Shown here one piece after another: positions 8,605-20,276 of a stretch of DNA of 64,000 nucleotides. The notes beneath the pieces are model-generated. The model saw only the letters and a program-made list of their open reading frames with translations. It was not told the DNA's origin and searched no databases. Where the stretch lies: positions 1 to 64,000 of the forward strand of contig DATNLZ010000007.1 in assembly GCA_035602605.1 (NCBI GenBank), given 5' to 3'. This stretch comes from DASQHY01 sp035602605. Its GTDB lineage: Bacteria; Acidobacteriota; Terriglobia; Acidiferrales; UBA7541. A program made the translations under genes and the position numbers. The first letter of the stretch is position 1, and each line of letters starts with the position of its first letter.

Positions 8605-9333
8605 TCATGCCGCGCTGCGCTTGCTGCCCCATCTTCCCGCGAGCTGCATCAGCATGTACCCGAGGATACTGACCCCCAGAAAAATCCCGGTGAGCTTCAC
8701 GTTGAGTGTAATGGCAAAGCAAACCAAGGCGAGAGCAAAAATCCAGAAAAAGGATTCCCCAGCAAATGCTTGCCTCCACCTCGGGCTGATACCACTTGGG
8801 GGAATTTTCGGTCGAATGGCCGGCCACAAACGAGGCACCGCAGAAATAAAGCGGCGATAGCTTTCTCCTTGCGTTCGCAGCAGTTCGGATTCCTCGCGTA
8901 GAATTAACCGGTACTGAAATAAAAGGTTGACGCCAACGGCAATGAGCCAGCCAAGGCGGCTGGCGAGTAGACCGATGCCAATGGCCTGAAGCAGGTTTGC
9001 AAAATACAGGGGATTGCGCACATAGCGATACGGGCCATCGCCGACCAACCCTTCGGTTCGGATCTTGCTGTCATGGACTACGTCGGCTTGCAAATACGAC
9101 GTAGCCCAGGTGCGTATGATGGCAAAGGCCGCCAAAAACAGTGCGCCGACGCCAAAAATAACGTGCAAGGCCCGCAAGCCGGCAGGGCTATCTTCGTTGA
9201 TCGAGGGTGCCAGCCAATGCAGAAGGGCCACGCCGGCATTGACATGATCGAACCGATAACAGTAAAACGCGATTCCATAGATTGCGCCGAACATCCAGAA
9301 GCGGTTGCGAAATTCAAAGTCCGTCGCGCGCAT
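8605..9333 (-). CDS. Isoprenylcysteine-carboxyl-methyltransferase-like membrane protein
   Basis: This polytopic membrane protein (242 residues) has the ICMT/PEMT signature: GPYRYVRNPLYFANLLQAIG followed by the cofactor-side EESELLRTQGESYRRF. Such enzymes use S-adenosylmethionine to methylate a lipid or prenyl-type acceptor at the membrane; the bacterial substrates are mostly unknown. Two hydrophobic helices follow the catalytic part near the C-terminus (WIFALALVCFAIT, LGVSILGYMLM). I chose ATG 9333, preceded by AAGGG, rather than an in-frame start 32 residues upstream that adds an Arg/His-rich stretch. It is transcribed divergently from lepB. Confidence 0.75.
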   Translation of the reverse strand: MRATDFEFRNRFWMFGAIYGIAFYCYRFDHVNAGVALLHWLAPSINEDSPAGLRALHVIFGVGALFLAAFAIIRTWATSYLQADVVHDSKIRTEGLVGDGPYRYVRNPLYFANLLQAIGIGLLASRLGWLIAVGVNLLFQYRLILREESELLRTQGESYRRFISAVPRLWPAIRPKIPPSGISPRWRQAFAGESFFWIFALALVCFAITLNVKLTGIFLGVSILGYMLMQLAGRWGSKRSAA

Positions 9334-9447
9334 AGGTCTTACCCTTCGCCAATGGAGATGGTAGGCAACCAGAAATACAGTGAGGCGGCATCCTATCGTA
9401 GGAGCCCGCTGTTGTCGATGTCGAACCAAATCGCGAAACAGAACAGA

Positions 9448-9477
9448 TTGGCGCGACGGCTACACGCATGATATAAA
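9448..9477 (+). promoter_or_regulatory. Candidate lepB promoter
   Basis: TTGGCG (9448-9453), an 18-base spacer and TATAAA (9472-9477) end nine bases before ATG 9487. The transcript leader would be a few bases at most. AAGGA overlaps the space between the -10 and the ATG. Confidence 0.5.
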
Positions 9478-9486
9478 AGGAACCGC

Positions 9487-10152
9487 ATGAGCGATTCAAT
9501 ACCTCTTGCAGAAGAACAGCCGCAGGCGACACCGACAAATTTGGCGTCCACGGTGACAAGTGTGCCGGTCGTCGGGGCGAGTGAACCGGCTGCTGCAGGT
9601 GCCGGACAGACTTTTTCTCTGCCTCGGGAATTGCGCGCTTGGACGCGAGACCTCTTGCTGGCGCTGGGCCTGGCGATGGTAATTATTATTTTCTTGTACC
9701 AGCCAGTGAAAGTTGAAGGCACAAGCATGGCGCCCTTGCTTTCGGATCAGGAGCGGATTTTCATCAACAAATTTGTTTACCGCTTTGAACCCATTGAGCG
9801 TGGCGACGTCGTGGTGTTCTGGTATCCACTGGACCATTCGAAATCCTTTATCAAGCGGGTAGTGGGATTACCTGGCGAAACAATTGAAATTCGCCAAGGG
9901 CATGTATATGTGGATGGACGACAACTCGAAGAAACTTATGTGCCGCCACAATTCGCCGACGCGAGTAATTACGGGCCAGCGCTGGTTCCAGCCGGCGAAT
10001 ATTTTGTGATGGGCGATCACCGCGTGAGCTCGAATGATTCGCGGATGTTCGGCCCGGTCGCGAACCGCTATATTTACGGAAAAGCAGTTTTCGCGTATTG
10101 GCCGGCGCATCAATTCGGCTCGATCTCACCGCCGAACGAGCACTTGCAATGA
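9487..10152 (+). CDS. lepB: Signal peptidase I
   Basis: LepB cleaves signal peptides on the outer face of the inner membrane. After a polar N-terminus of about 50 residues there is one membrane helix (LLLALGLAMVIIIFLYQ). Then come the catalytic Ser in EGTSMAPLL (Ser80), the general-base Lys in SFIKRVVGLPGE (Lys123), and the GDHRVSSNDSR box. The length of 221 is typical of single-anchor family members. carA follows 18 bases after the stop, in the same frame, so the two genes are probably cotranscribed. Confidence 0.94.
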   Translation: MSDSIPLAEEQPQATPTNLASTVTSVPVVGASEPAAAGAGQTFSLPRELRAWTRDLLLALGLAMVIIIFLYQPVKVEGTSMAPLLSDQERIFINKFVYRFEPIERGDVVVFWYPLDHSKSFIKRVVGLPGETIEIRQGHVYVDGRQLEETYVPPQFADASNYGPALVPAGEYFVMGDHRVSSNDSRMFGPVANRYIYGKAVFAYWPAHQFGSISPPNEHLQ

Positions 10153-10170
10153 ATTTCCCGGGAGGTCCCG

Positions 10171-11373
10171 CTGACGGAAGCACATCCACGGCCCGCAACT
10201 CTCGCGCTCGAGGACGGGCGGATATTTAACGGCCGCGCGGCGGGAGCTCAAATCCGCCGCGGCGGTGAAGTTGTTTTCAACACGAGCATCACCGGCTATC
10301 AGGAAATTTTCACGGACCCCAGCTACGCCGGGCAGATTGTCTGCCTCACGTACCCGCACATCGGAAATATCGGCACGAACCTGGATGACCAGGAATCCGC
10401 GCACCCTTATATCGAGGGATTGATTGTGCGCGAATTTTCGCCGGTAGCTTCCAACTGGCGATCGACAGAAACCACACATACCTACTTAAGCCGACATAAT
10501 GTTCCGGTGATCTGGGACATCGATACACGAGCCCTCGTGCGGCACATTCGCATAGCCGGGGCGATGCGCGGAGTTCTGGCAACGGATGGAACACCGGCGG
10601 AGCAACTGATTTTTGAGGCGCGAAACGTGCCTCCGATGACCGGGTTGGAGCTGGCTGGTCGCGTCTCGTGCCAAGAGGCCTACCCATGGACTAAAGGTTC
10701 CATCGAGGTAGCCACCTCGCCATGGAGCGAAAGTATGGGCGAGGCTGGCGCGGCTGATGAATCGAAACGTTTTCGTGTGGCCGCCTATGACTTTGGCATC
10801 AAGCAGAATATCTTGCGGCTTCTGGTGGACCACAACTGTGACGTCACCGTGGTTCCGGCAAACACCTCCGCGGAGGATGTGTTGGCGATGAAGCCAGACG
10901 GGGTGTTTCTCTCGAACGGGCCGGGAGACCCTGAGCCGGTTACCTATGCGGTCGAAGCCATTGGCAAACTACTTGGACGCGTGCCCATCTTTGGAATCTG
11001 TCTCGGCCACCAACTGTGCGGGCTGGCCCTCGGCGGGAAAACATACAAATTAAAGTTCGGGCATCACGGGTCAAATCACCCGGTGAAGAATCTGCTGACC
11101 GGGCAAGTAGAGATCACGGCACAGAATCACGGATTCGTGGTGGATCCAGAATCGCTGCCCTCGCACGACGTTGAGGTGACGCACGAAAATTTGAATGATC
11201 ACACCAATGAAGGTATGCGCCACCGGTCCCTGCCGCTTTTTAGCGTGCAATATCATCCCGAGGCTTCGCCGGGGCCCCACGATTCGCACTATCTATTCCA
11301 TGAGTTCACAAACCTAATGAAGGACAACAAGTTTTCAGGCGCGCTGCGGCGGCATCATCGCGCGAACGAGTGA
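10171..11373 (+). CDS. carA: Carbamoyl-phosphate synthase small (glutaminase) subunit, CTG start
   Basis: CarA hydrolyses glutamine and passes ammonia to CarB for carbamoyl phosphate, feeding pyrimidine and arginine synthesis. The class-I glutaminase domain has the nucleophile in GICLGHQL (Cys277 from the start used here), plus NGPGDPEP and VQYHPEASPGPHDS. The N-terminal CarA domain is present: TLALEDGRIFNG, NTSITGYQEIFTDPSYAGQI and YPHIGNIGTN. No ATG, GTG or TTG lies between the lepB stop (10150-10152) and these residues. CTG 10171 does, five bases after GGGAGG (10160-10165). A TTG at 10420 would delete 83 conserved residues. The length is then 400, normal for CarA. carB follows after 18 bases. 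Confidence 0.92.
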   Translation: MTEAHPRPATLALEDGRIFNGRAAGAQIRRGGEVVFNTSITGYQEIFTDPSYAGQIVCLTYPHIGNIGTNLDDQESAHPYIEGLIVREFSPVASNWRSTETTHTYLSRHNVPVIWDIDTRALVRHIRIAGAMRGVLATDGTPAEQLIFEARNVPPMTGLELAGRVSCQEAYPWTKGSIEVATSPWSESMGEAGAADESKRFRVAAYDFGIKQNILRLLVDHNCDVTVVPANTSAEDVLAMKPDGVFLSNGPGDPEPVTYAVEAIGKLLGRVPIFGICLGHQLCGLALGGKTYKLKFGHHGSNHPVKNLLTGQVEITAQNHGFVVDPESLPSHDVEVTHENLNDHTNEGMRHRSLPLFSVQYHPEASPGPHDSHYLFHEFTNLMKDNKFSGALRRHHRANE

Positions 11374-11391
11374 TCGAAATTCGGGAGTCGG

Positions 11392-14652
<3,261 letters not shown>

Positions 14653-14674
14653 ACAAAAGATCGAGGATACGGCC

Positions 14675-15580
14675 ATGAGACTCGAGGGCGTTTTTGCGCC
14701 ACTGACAACTCCGTTCGCGGCGGATGGAACAGTAGCGATCGACCGTTTGCGGGAAAATGTTAGTCGTTACAATAGGACGCGGCTGGCGGGATTCGTCGCG
14801 ATGGGCTCTACCGGCGAAGCTGTGTTGCTTTCCCGCGATGAGGTTGAACGCGTGTGGGTAACGGTGCGCGAGACAGCCGGCGCGAACAAGATCCTTATTG
14901 CCGGCACGGGCGCCGAATCGACGGCGGAAACCATTGAACGCACTGCGCGGGCCGCGAGCATTGGTTACCAAGCGGCGCTGGTTAAGCCGCCCTACTATTA
15001 CAAGCCCATATTGACGGCGCAGGTGTTGATCGAGCATTTTGAGCGTGTGGCGGATGCGGCGCGCATCCCCTTGCTGCTGTACTCGGTGCCGCAATTTACC
15101 GGCGTAGCGTTTGAGGCGCCACTGGTGGCGCGGTTAGCGGAACACCCCAATATTATTGGTATTAAGGAAAGTTCTGGAAATGTGCAACGCATAGGCGAAA
15201 TTGTGCAAAGCGCGCCGCGAACTTTCCAAACGCTGGTAGGCTCGGCAGCCACCATCCATCCGTCGGTCGCCGTCGGGGCATGCGGATGCATCCTTGCGCT
15301 TGCCTGCGTTTTGCCAGACCTGTGCATAGAACTTTTTGAACTGGCGCGCGCCGGCGATGTGCGCCGAGCGCTCTCGCTGCAGCAAAACCTGATACCGGTT
15401 TCGAAGAAAATCGTGAGTGAGGGCGGGGCACCGGGAGTCAAGTACGCTATGGACCTGCTCGGTTATAGCGGAGGAGCTCCGCGCCGGCCGCTTCTGCCGC
15501 CTGCAGAGGCCTATAAGAAGGAAATTGAGGGCGTTTTGAGTGTTCTCAAGGGGATCCCCGCTGGATCGGCACACGGTTAA
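14675..15580 (+). CDS. DapA-superfamily aldolase, resembling 4-hydroxy-2-oxoglutarate aldolase
   Basis: The TIM-barrel Schiff-base aldolase features are present: GSTGEA (pyruvate-binding loop), Tyr136 in LLLYSVPQFTG and the Schiff-base Lys164 in IIGIKESSGN. In true dihydrodipicolinate synthases an Arg five residues after the Tyr binds aspartate semialdehyde; here that position is Phe141. The YSVP segment and the C-terminal GAPGVKYAMDLLGYSGG block instead resemble human HOGA1. I infer cleavage or formation of a pyruvate-derived hydroxy-keto acid rather than lysine synthesis. ATG 14675 gives the normal N-terminus and 301 residues. It starts 22 bases after carB. Confidence 0.82.
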   Translation: MRLEGVFAPLTTPFAADGTVAIDRLRENVSRYNRTRLAGFVAMGSTGEAVLLSRDEVERVWVTVRETAGANKILIAGTGAESTAETIERTARAASIGYQAALVKPPYYYKPILTAQVLIEHFERVADAARIPLLLYSVPQFTGVAFEAPLVARLAEHPNIIGIKESSGNVQRIGEIVQSAPRTFQTLVGSAATIHPSVAVGACGCILALACVLPDLCIELFELARAGDVRRALSLQQNLIPVSKKIVSEGGAPGVKYAMDLLGYSGGAPRRPLLPPAEAYKKEIEGVLSVLKGIPAGSAHG

Positions 15581-15674
15581 ATACATCGAATTCCTGTTAC
15601 TTCTGCCCCCTCCCAGCGTCTAATCGCACAACGGCCTTGATAAAGCGTTGCGGCTGTGAAGACTGGCATATACC

Positions 15675-17297
15675 ATGGACACTGTGATGAAGTGTCGATG
15701 CCTTCCGCTTAGCGAACTGCCAAGCTCCACGCCACTATACTCAGCATTTCTCGAAGATTTTTCCCGCCTGTCTGAATTCTTCCACCATCCACCGAGTGAA
15801 GAAGGAGTGAAGGCATCCGCTGGCGAGGTTGCTCTGAGCGCGGAAATCCGCGGTGAGGTTGTGGGTATTCTGCGCGAGCAGAACCAGCGCTTCGGAAGTG
15901 GCCAGGAGACCGAAGCCAGCCTGACACGCATGGAGCGCGGCGCGGTAGCCATCGTGACCGGGCAGCAGACGGGGTTATTCAGCGGACCGAGCTACACCGT
16001 TTATAAAGCGCTTTTGGCGCTGCGTGCTGCCGAAGAGATGACCGCTGCTGGCACCCCGGCCGTACCTGTGTTCTGGATGGCTACCGAGGATCATGACCTC
16101 ACAGAAGTCAATCACTGTTATTGGTTGGGAAACAAGCGAATCGAACGATTGGAATTGCAACGGACCCAGGAGGAAGGCCGGCCGGTTGGTGACATTCGGC
16201 TCGGCGTCGGTATAAACGAGGTCGTTGCGAATGCTGCGGAACAGTTGCAGGGGCCCGGGGCTGAATGGGTGGGCACGCTGCTGCGTGAATGTTACGGGCC
16301 GGGAGAAACCTTCGGGAGCGCACTTGGGAAATTGCTTGCGCGTTTGTTTGCAAACAGAGGATTGATTCTGGTGGATCCGCTCGATGCTCGACTGCATCGC
16401 TTGGCGGCCCCGGTGTTTCGACGAGCGCTCGACGAGCACGTTGAAATTACGAAAGATCTTCTGAAGCGAGGAACGGAGCTGGAGAGTGCGGGCTTCCACG
16501 CGCAGGTCAGGGTCTCAGAAAACGGCACAACGTTGTTTATGGTTCGGAACCGACGGCGATGGCCAATCAAGGTACACAAGGATCGATTCATCGCCAACAA
16601 AGAAGAGTTCACGGCTCCCGAATTACTGGATTTACTGGAGCGCGAGCCGGCGTTGTTCAGTCCCAATGCGCTTTTGCGGCCCATCATGCAGGATATGTTG
16701 TTGCCCACTGCTGCTTATGTCGGAGGACCCGCGGAGATTGCTTATTTTGCGCAGAGCGGCGTGCTTTACCAGCGCTTGCTTGGACGGATGCCTGCAGTCC
16801 TTCCGCGAGCAAGTTTTACCATAGTGGACGCTAAAGTTTCTAACCTACTGGAAAAGTATGGCATCGATGTCCCGGACGTCTGGAAGGGACGACAGCAGCT
16901 TCGAAAACGGATGGAGCAAGGATTCTTGCCGGAGTCCCTGCAACAGGATTTTGAGAACGGAGAAAAGTCCGTGGCGGCGGTACTCGATAGACTCAGAAGG
17001 CCAGTCGAAGAGTTGGACCAGACACTGGTGGGAACGCTGGAAACCACGAGAGCAAAAATTCTTCTCCAGTTTGAAAACCTGAAGGCCAAGGCCGGACGAG
17101 CGTTGGACTTCCGAACAGGAGTGATCGACGGTCACGAGAAATTGCTCACCGATTCGCTTTTCGCCCAGCATGATTTGCAGGAGCGCTCATTGTGCTTCCT
17201 TCCATTTCTGGCTCGGCACGGGCGTGAATTTCTTGGCGCCTTGGAAAAGCAAGCTACCTTGCGATGCACCAACCACCAGCTTGTTTACCTCCAGTAG
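15675..17297 (+). CDS. bshC: Putative cysteine ligase BshC of bacillithiol synthesis
   Basis: BshC is thought to add cysteine to glucosaminyl-malate, the last step of bacillithiol formation. Visible marks are the family motif VTGQQTGLFSGPSYTVYKAL, then VFWMATEDHDLTEVNH, the LVDPLDARLHRLAAPVF segment and a C-terminal coiled coil (about residues 400-470). The length of 540 is normal. The start is uncertain: ATG 15675 lacks a ribosome-binding site, and ATG 15687 (MKCRCLPL) lies 10-12 bases after TATACC/TACCAT and may be the true leaderless start. bshA and bshB are not nearby. Confidence 0.9.
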   Translation: MDTVMKCRCLPLSELPSSTPLYSAFLEDFSRLSEFFHHPPSEEGVKASAGEVALSAEIRGEVVGILREQNQRFGSGQETEASLTRMERGAVAIVTGQQTGLFSGPSYTVYKALLALRAAEEMTAAGTPAVPVFWMATEDHDLTEVNHCYWLGNKRIERLELQRTQEEGRPVGDIRLGVGINEVVANAAEQLQGPGAEWVGTLLRECYGPGETFGSALGKLLARLFANRGLILVDPLDARLHRLAAPVFRRALDEHVEITKDLLKRGTELESAGFHAQVRVSENGTTLFMVRNRRRWPIKVHKDRFIANKEEFTAPELLDLLEREPALFSPNALLRPIMQDMLLPTAAYVGGPAEIAYFAQSGVLYQRLLGRMPAVLPRASFTIVDAKVSNLLEKYGIDVPDVWKGRQQLRKRMEQGFLPESLQQDFENGEKSVAAVLDRLRRPVEELDQTLVGTLETTRAKILLQFENLKAKAGRALDFRTGVIDGHEKLLTDSLFAQHDLQERSLCFLPFLARHGREFLGALEKQATLRCTNHQLVYLQ

Positions 17298-17436
17298 GTT
17301 ACCTCGCGGAGTTTCCGTCGGGTATTTAGCGTACACTAGCTCGTTGGCGCCCAGCCACGCGGTCATAAATTTCCATGCTAAAATGAATGGGCTTTTTCTC
17401 CAATCGATGCGGTCAGTTATCCTTATGGGAGGGTTG

Positions 17437-18456
17437 ATGAAGATTAGTCCCGGAAAGCGAAAGGGCTTGCAGGCGGTTTCCGACCAACGTGGTGTGATCG
17501 GAGCGGCGGCGATGGATCAGCGCGGCTCGTTGCAAAGCGCCATTGCCAAGGAAAAGGGAATTGATAAAAAAGCGGTGACGCGTGAAATGATGGAGGAATT
17601 CAAGACTGCCGTGACACGCGTGCTGACACCGCATGCCAGCGCTATTCTGCTGGACCCGGAATTTGGATTGAATGCCGCGAAACAACGCGCGAAGAATGCG
17701 GGACTGCTGCTGGCCTATGAGAAAAGCGGCTACGACAATACCCAGCCGGGCCGGCTACCGGATTTGCTCGACAATTATTCTGTTCGGCGGTTAGTGGCCG
17801 CCGGAGCCGACTGCATCAAGATCCTTCTCTATTACACACCTTTCGACCCAGAAAACGTCAACGATATCAAGCACGCTTGGGTGGAACGCATCGGGGCTGA
17901 ATGCCAAGCCGCTGACGTGCCATTCTTTCTTGAATTTGTGGGCTATGAAGAAGGCGTGGACGAGAAGAGCATTGAGTTCGCGCGCAAGAAACCTGAGTGC
18001 GTTACCGAGAGCATGGAGGAATTTTCAAAGCCGCAATACTGTGTGGACATCATGAAGGTGGAAGTGCCCATTACCATGAGTTTTGTAAAAGGTGCGCGGT
18101 CGGGCAAAGGCGAATCGGCATACACGCGAGAGGAAGCCAAAGAACATTTCCGGGCATCAGCGGCGGTGGCGAAGAAGCCATTTATTTATTTGTCTGCGGG
18201 CGTGAGCAATGAAACTTTCAATGAAACGCTGGAGCTGGCCGCGGAGGCGGGCGTAAACTTTTCAGGCGTGCTCTGCGGGCGGGCAACGTGGAAAGAAGGT
18301 ATACCTGTTTACGCGAAGCAAGGGATTAAGGCGCTCGAAGACTGGCTCAACGATCAGGGCGTTAAAAACATACAAAACGTTAACGAGCGACTCAAAGCTG
18401 CCAAACCATGGTTCGCGTTTTACGGAGCACACTCGGCCGCAGCGCTTGTCTCTTAG
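17437..18456 (+). CDS. lacD: Tagatose-1,6-bisphosphate aldolase (LacD family)
   Basis: LacD is a class-I aldolase that splits tagatose 1,6-bisphosphate (and often fructose 1,6-bisphosphate) into triose phosphates. The family features include AAMDQRGSLQ near the N-terminus, AILLDPEFGL, LLLAYEKSGYDN, the Schiff-base region DCIKILLYYTPFD, and PFIYLSAGVSNE with GVLCGRATWKEG late in the barrel. I chose ATG 17437 (MKISPGKRKGLQ), which follows GGAGG by four bases and gives 339 residues. The open frame runs a further 89 codons upstream, but that part has no family character. No lac or tagatose operon genes are adjacent, so a general glycolytic or sugar-phosphate role is possible. Confidence 0.88.
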   Translation: MKISPGKRKGLQAVSDQRGVIGAAAMDQRGSLQSAIAKEKGIDKKAVTREMMEEFKTAVTRVLTPHASAILLDPEFGLNAAKQRAKNAGLLLAYEKSGYDNTQPGRLPDLLDNYSVRRLVAAGADCIKILLYYTPFDPENVNDIKHAWVERIGAECQAADVPFFLEFVGYEEGVDEKSIEFARKKPECVTESMEEFSKPQYCVDIMKVEVPITMSFVKGARSGKGESAYTREEAKEHFRASAAVAKKPFIYLSAGVSNETFNETLELAAEAGVNFSGVLCGRATWKEGIPVYAKQGIKALEDWLNDQGVKNIQNVNERLKAAKPWFAFYGAHSAAALVS

Positions 18457-18582
18457 TGACTGATAGCGACGCTATTGAACTGTCTACATGGTGTGCCTCT
18501 AGGTTCCCCGGGGCACGATCCCGGATAGAAGAACTATCGAGAGTGTGAGGCAGTCTTTTAGGGCCGGTAGCAGTTTTTATTT

Positions 18583-18981
18583 ATGACCACCCTCACGATA
18601 CCTACATCGCAGCGAACTGAGTTCGTCGAAATCACGACGAAGGTGCAGAAGGCTGTGACGCAAGCGGGTATCAAGCAGGGTGTATGTTACCTTTTTGTGC
18701 CGCACACGACTGCAGGGGTCATGATCAACGAAAACGCGGATGCTGATGTGGCGCGAGATATTAGAGTGGACCTTGATCGGTTGGTGCCGCACGATGGTGA
18801 TTACCGCCATTCGGAAGGCAATTCAGACTCGCATATCAAAGCTGCGCTCGTTGGAGCGTCGCTTAGCGTGTTTGTCGAGAATGGTAAGCTGGCGCTTGGC
18901 AGATGGCAGGGAATTTTCTTTTGTGAATTCGACGGTCCGCGCGAGCGCCAGTTACAGCTAAAAATTCTTCGCGAGGCGTGA
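18583..18981 (+). CDS. yjbQ: YjbQ/UPF0047 family protein (secondary thiamine-phosphate synthase activity)
   Basis: Small single-domain protein of 132 residues with the UPF0047 signature: VPHTTAGVMINENADADV, HSEGNSDSHIKAALVG, and ALGRWQGIFFCEFDGPR at the end. E. coli YjbQ has weak thiamine-phosphate synthase activity, and the physiological role is unsettled. The conserved His/Asp/Glu residues suggest metal binding. ATG 18583 has no clear Shine-Dalgarno sequence (it follows a T-rich run), so initiation may be unusual. hemW follows about 80 bases later. Confidence 0.9.
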   Translation: MTTLTIPTSQRTEFVEITTKVQKAVTQAGIKQGVCYLFVPHTTAGVMINENADADVARDIRVDLDRLVPHDGDYRHSEGNSDSHIKAALVGASLSVFVENGKLALGRWQGIFFCEFDGPRERQLQLKILREA

Positions 18982-19060
18982 TACAACGCGCGAAGAGCTG
19001 ATGTGCTAAAGTGCGGTTTCAGCTAAGCGGCACAGAAAATACGGCATACGCGAAACAATT

Positions 19061-20242
19061 ATGACACTCGGGATTTACGTGCAAGTTCCATTCTGCCAGG
19101 CAAAGTGCACCTACTGTAATTTTCATACCGGCGTTTTTTCCGCAAGCCTGTACGCACCTTATACGCAAGCGGTCTGCCGGGAAATCCGCGAGCATGCGTC
19201 GCTTTACAAAGCTGCCGGGCTCATGATTCCGAGAGCACTGGACGGCCTGCCTGTAGACACGATTTATATCGGGGGCGGTACGCCGAGCCTTCTGGAGCCT
19301 CTCGCGCTTGCGAATATCATTGAGACCATTTGTGCGGCGTTTTCCACGAAACTTACGGAAGTGACGCTCGAGGCTGACCCGGAAACAGTAACGCCCGAGA
19401 AGGCAGCGGCCTGGCGAACAGCAGGCATCAATCGAATCAGTCTGGGCGCGCAATCGTTTACAGATGTGGAATTGAAGGCTGCGGGACGCATGCATCGGTG
19501 CGCCGACATCTTTCAGTCCGCGAAATGGCTTCGCCAGTGCGGATTTGCAAATGTGAGCTTTGACCTCATCGCCGGACTTCCACATCAAACGCGCGCCAGC
19601 TGGGAAAAGTCCCTTGACGAACTGTTTGGGCAGGCGCCCGAGCATGTGTCTATTTATCTGATGGAGATTGACGAGGCCAGCCGCCTCGGTAGAGAAGTGC
19701 TCCTGGGCGGGGTGCGCTACGGCGCTATCGCTCTGCCGAGCGACGATGCCATGGCGGAATTCTACGAGAGCGCATGTGTCCGCCTGGCGGAACATGGCTA
19801 TGAACACTACGAAATCTCGAATTGGGGCCGGCCCGGACGTGCGTCGCGGCACAATTTAAAATATTGGCGTCGAGAACCATATCTCGGATTCGGCGCGGGG
19901 GCGCATTCTTTCAATGGCCGGGAGCGGTGGGCGAACGCGCACGATCCATCCGCCTACGCGGCGAGTGTGAGCAAAGGCAAACTTCCGGTCGAACAGGTGG
20001 AAACGGTGACCGCACAGCAGGCCCTGGAAGAGGAGCTATTCCTCGGCTTGCGGCAGCTTGATGGTATTGATCTAGACGTTCTCGAGAATCGTTATAGTGG
20101 TTGTTTCCGGAAGGACCTTCGCCGCCGCGTTGACGAGCTTGCAACGCAGGGACTTGTCGAACAGGTTGGAAGCCGGGTGCGGTTGGCGGCGGCGCGGCTC
20201 GCGGTTTCCAACGAAGTTTTTGTCGCGTTAATGGCTTCGTAG
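19061..20242 (+). CDS. hemW: HemW-type radical SAM protein (haem chaperone, HemN-like)
   Basis: The N-terminal radical-SAM cluster motif is Cys12-X3-Cys16-X2-Cys19 (PFCQAKCTYCNF). It is followed by YIGGGTPSLL, EADPETVTPEK, GINRISLGAQSF and FDLIAGLPHQT. A C-terminal HemN-like helical domain has LGFGAGAHSFNGRERWAN. HemW proteins were long annotated as oxygen-independent coproporphyrinogen oxidases but bind and transfer haem. The usual length is about 380; here it is 393. The haem-rich respiratory region later in the window fits a haem-trafficking role. A TG-C-TAAAGT extended -10 at 19004-19012 may be its promoter. Confidence 0.9.
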   Translation: MTLGIYVQVPFCQAKCTYCNFHTGVFSASLYAPYTQAVCREIREHASLYKAAGLMIPRALDGLPVDTIYIGGGTPSLLEPLALANIIETICAAFSTKLTEVTLEADPETVTPEKAAAWRTAGINRISLGAQSFTDVELKAAGRMHRCADIFQSAKWLRQCGFANVSFDLIAGLPHQTRASWEKSLDELFGQAPEHVSIYLMEIDEASRLGREVLLGGVRYGAIALPSDDAMAEFYESACVRLAEHGYEHYEISNWGRPGRASRHNLKYWRREPYLGFGAGAHSFNGRERWANAHDPSAYAASVSKGKLPVEQVETVTAQQALEEELFLGLRQLDGIDLDVLENRYSGCFRKDLRRRVDELATQGLVEQVGSRVRLAAARLAVSNEVFVALMAS

Positions 20243-20276
20243 CCGGTAGCGATACGTCTGCGGACGTAAGGAGAGC

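Noticed and set aside
10420..11373. Shorter carA starting at TTG 10420
   Set aside because: It would delete 83 residues that match the conserved CarA N-terminal domain, and it has no ribosome-binding site; CTG 10171 is better supported.
18463..18475. ATAGC-GAC-GCTAT hairpin after the LacD-type gene
   Set aside because: Only five pairs with a three-base loop and no T run; too weak to call a terminator.
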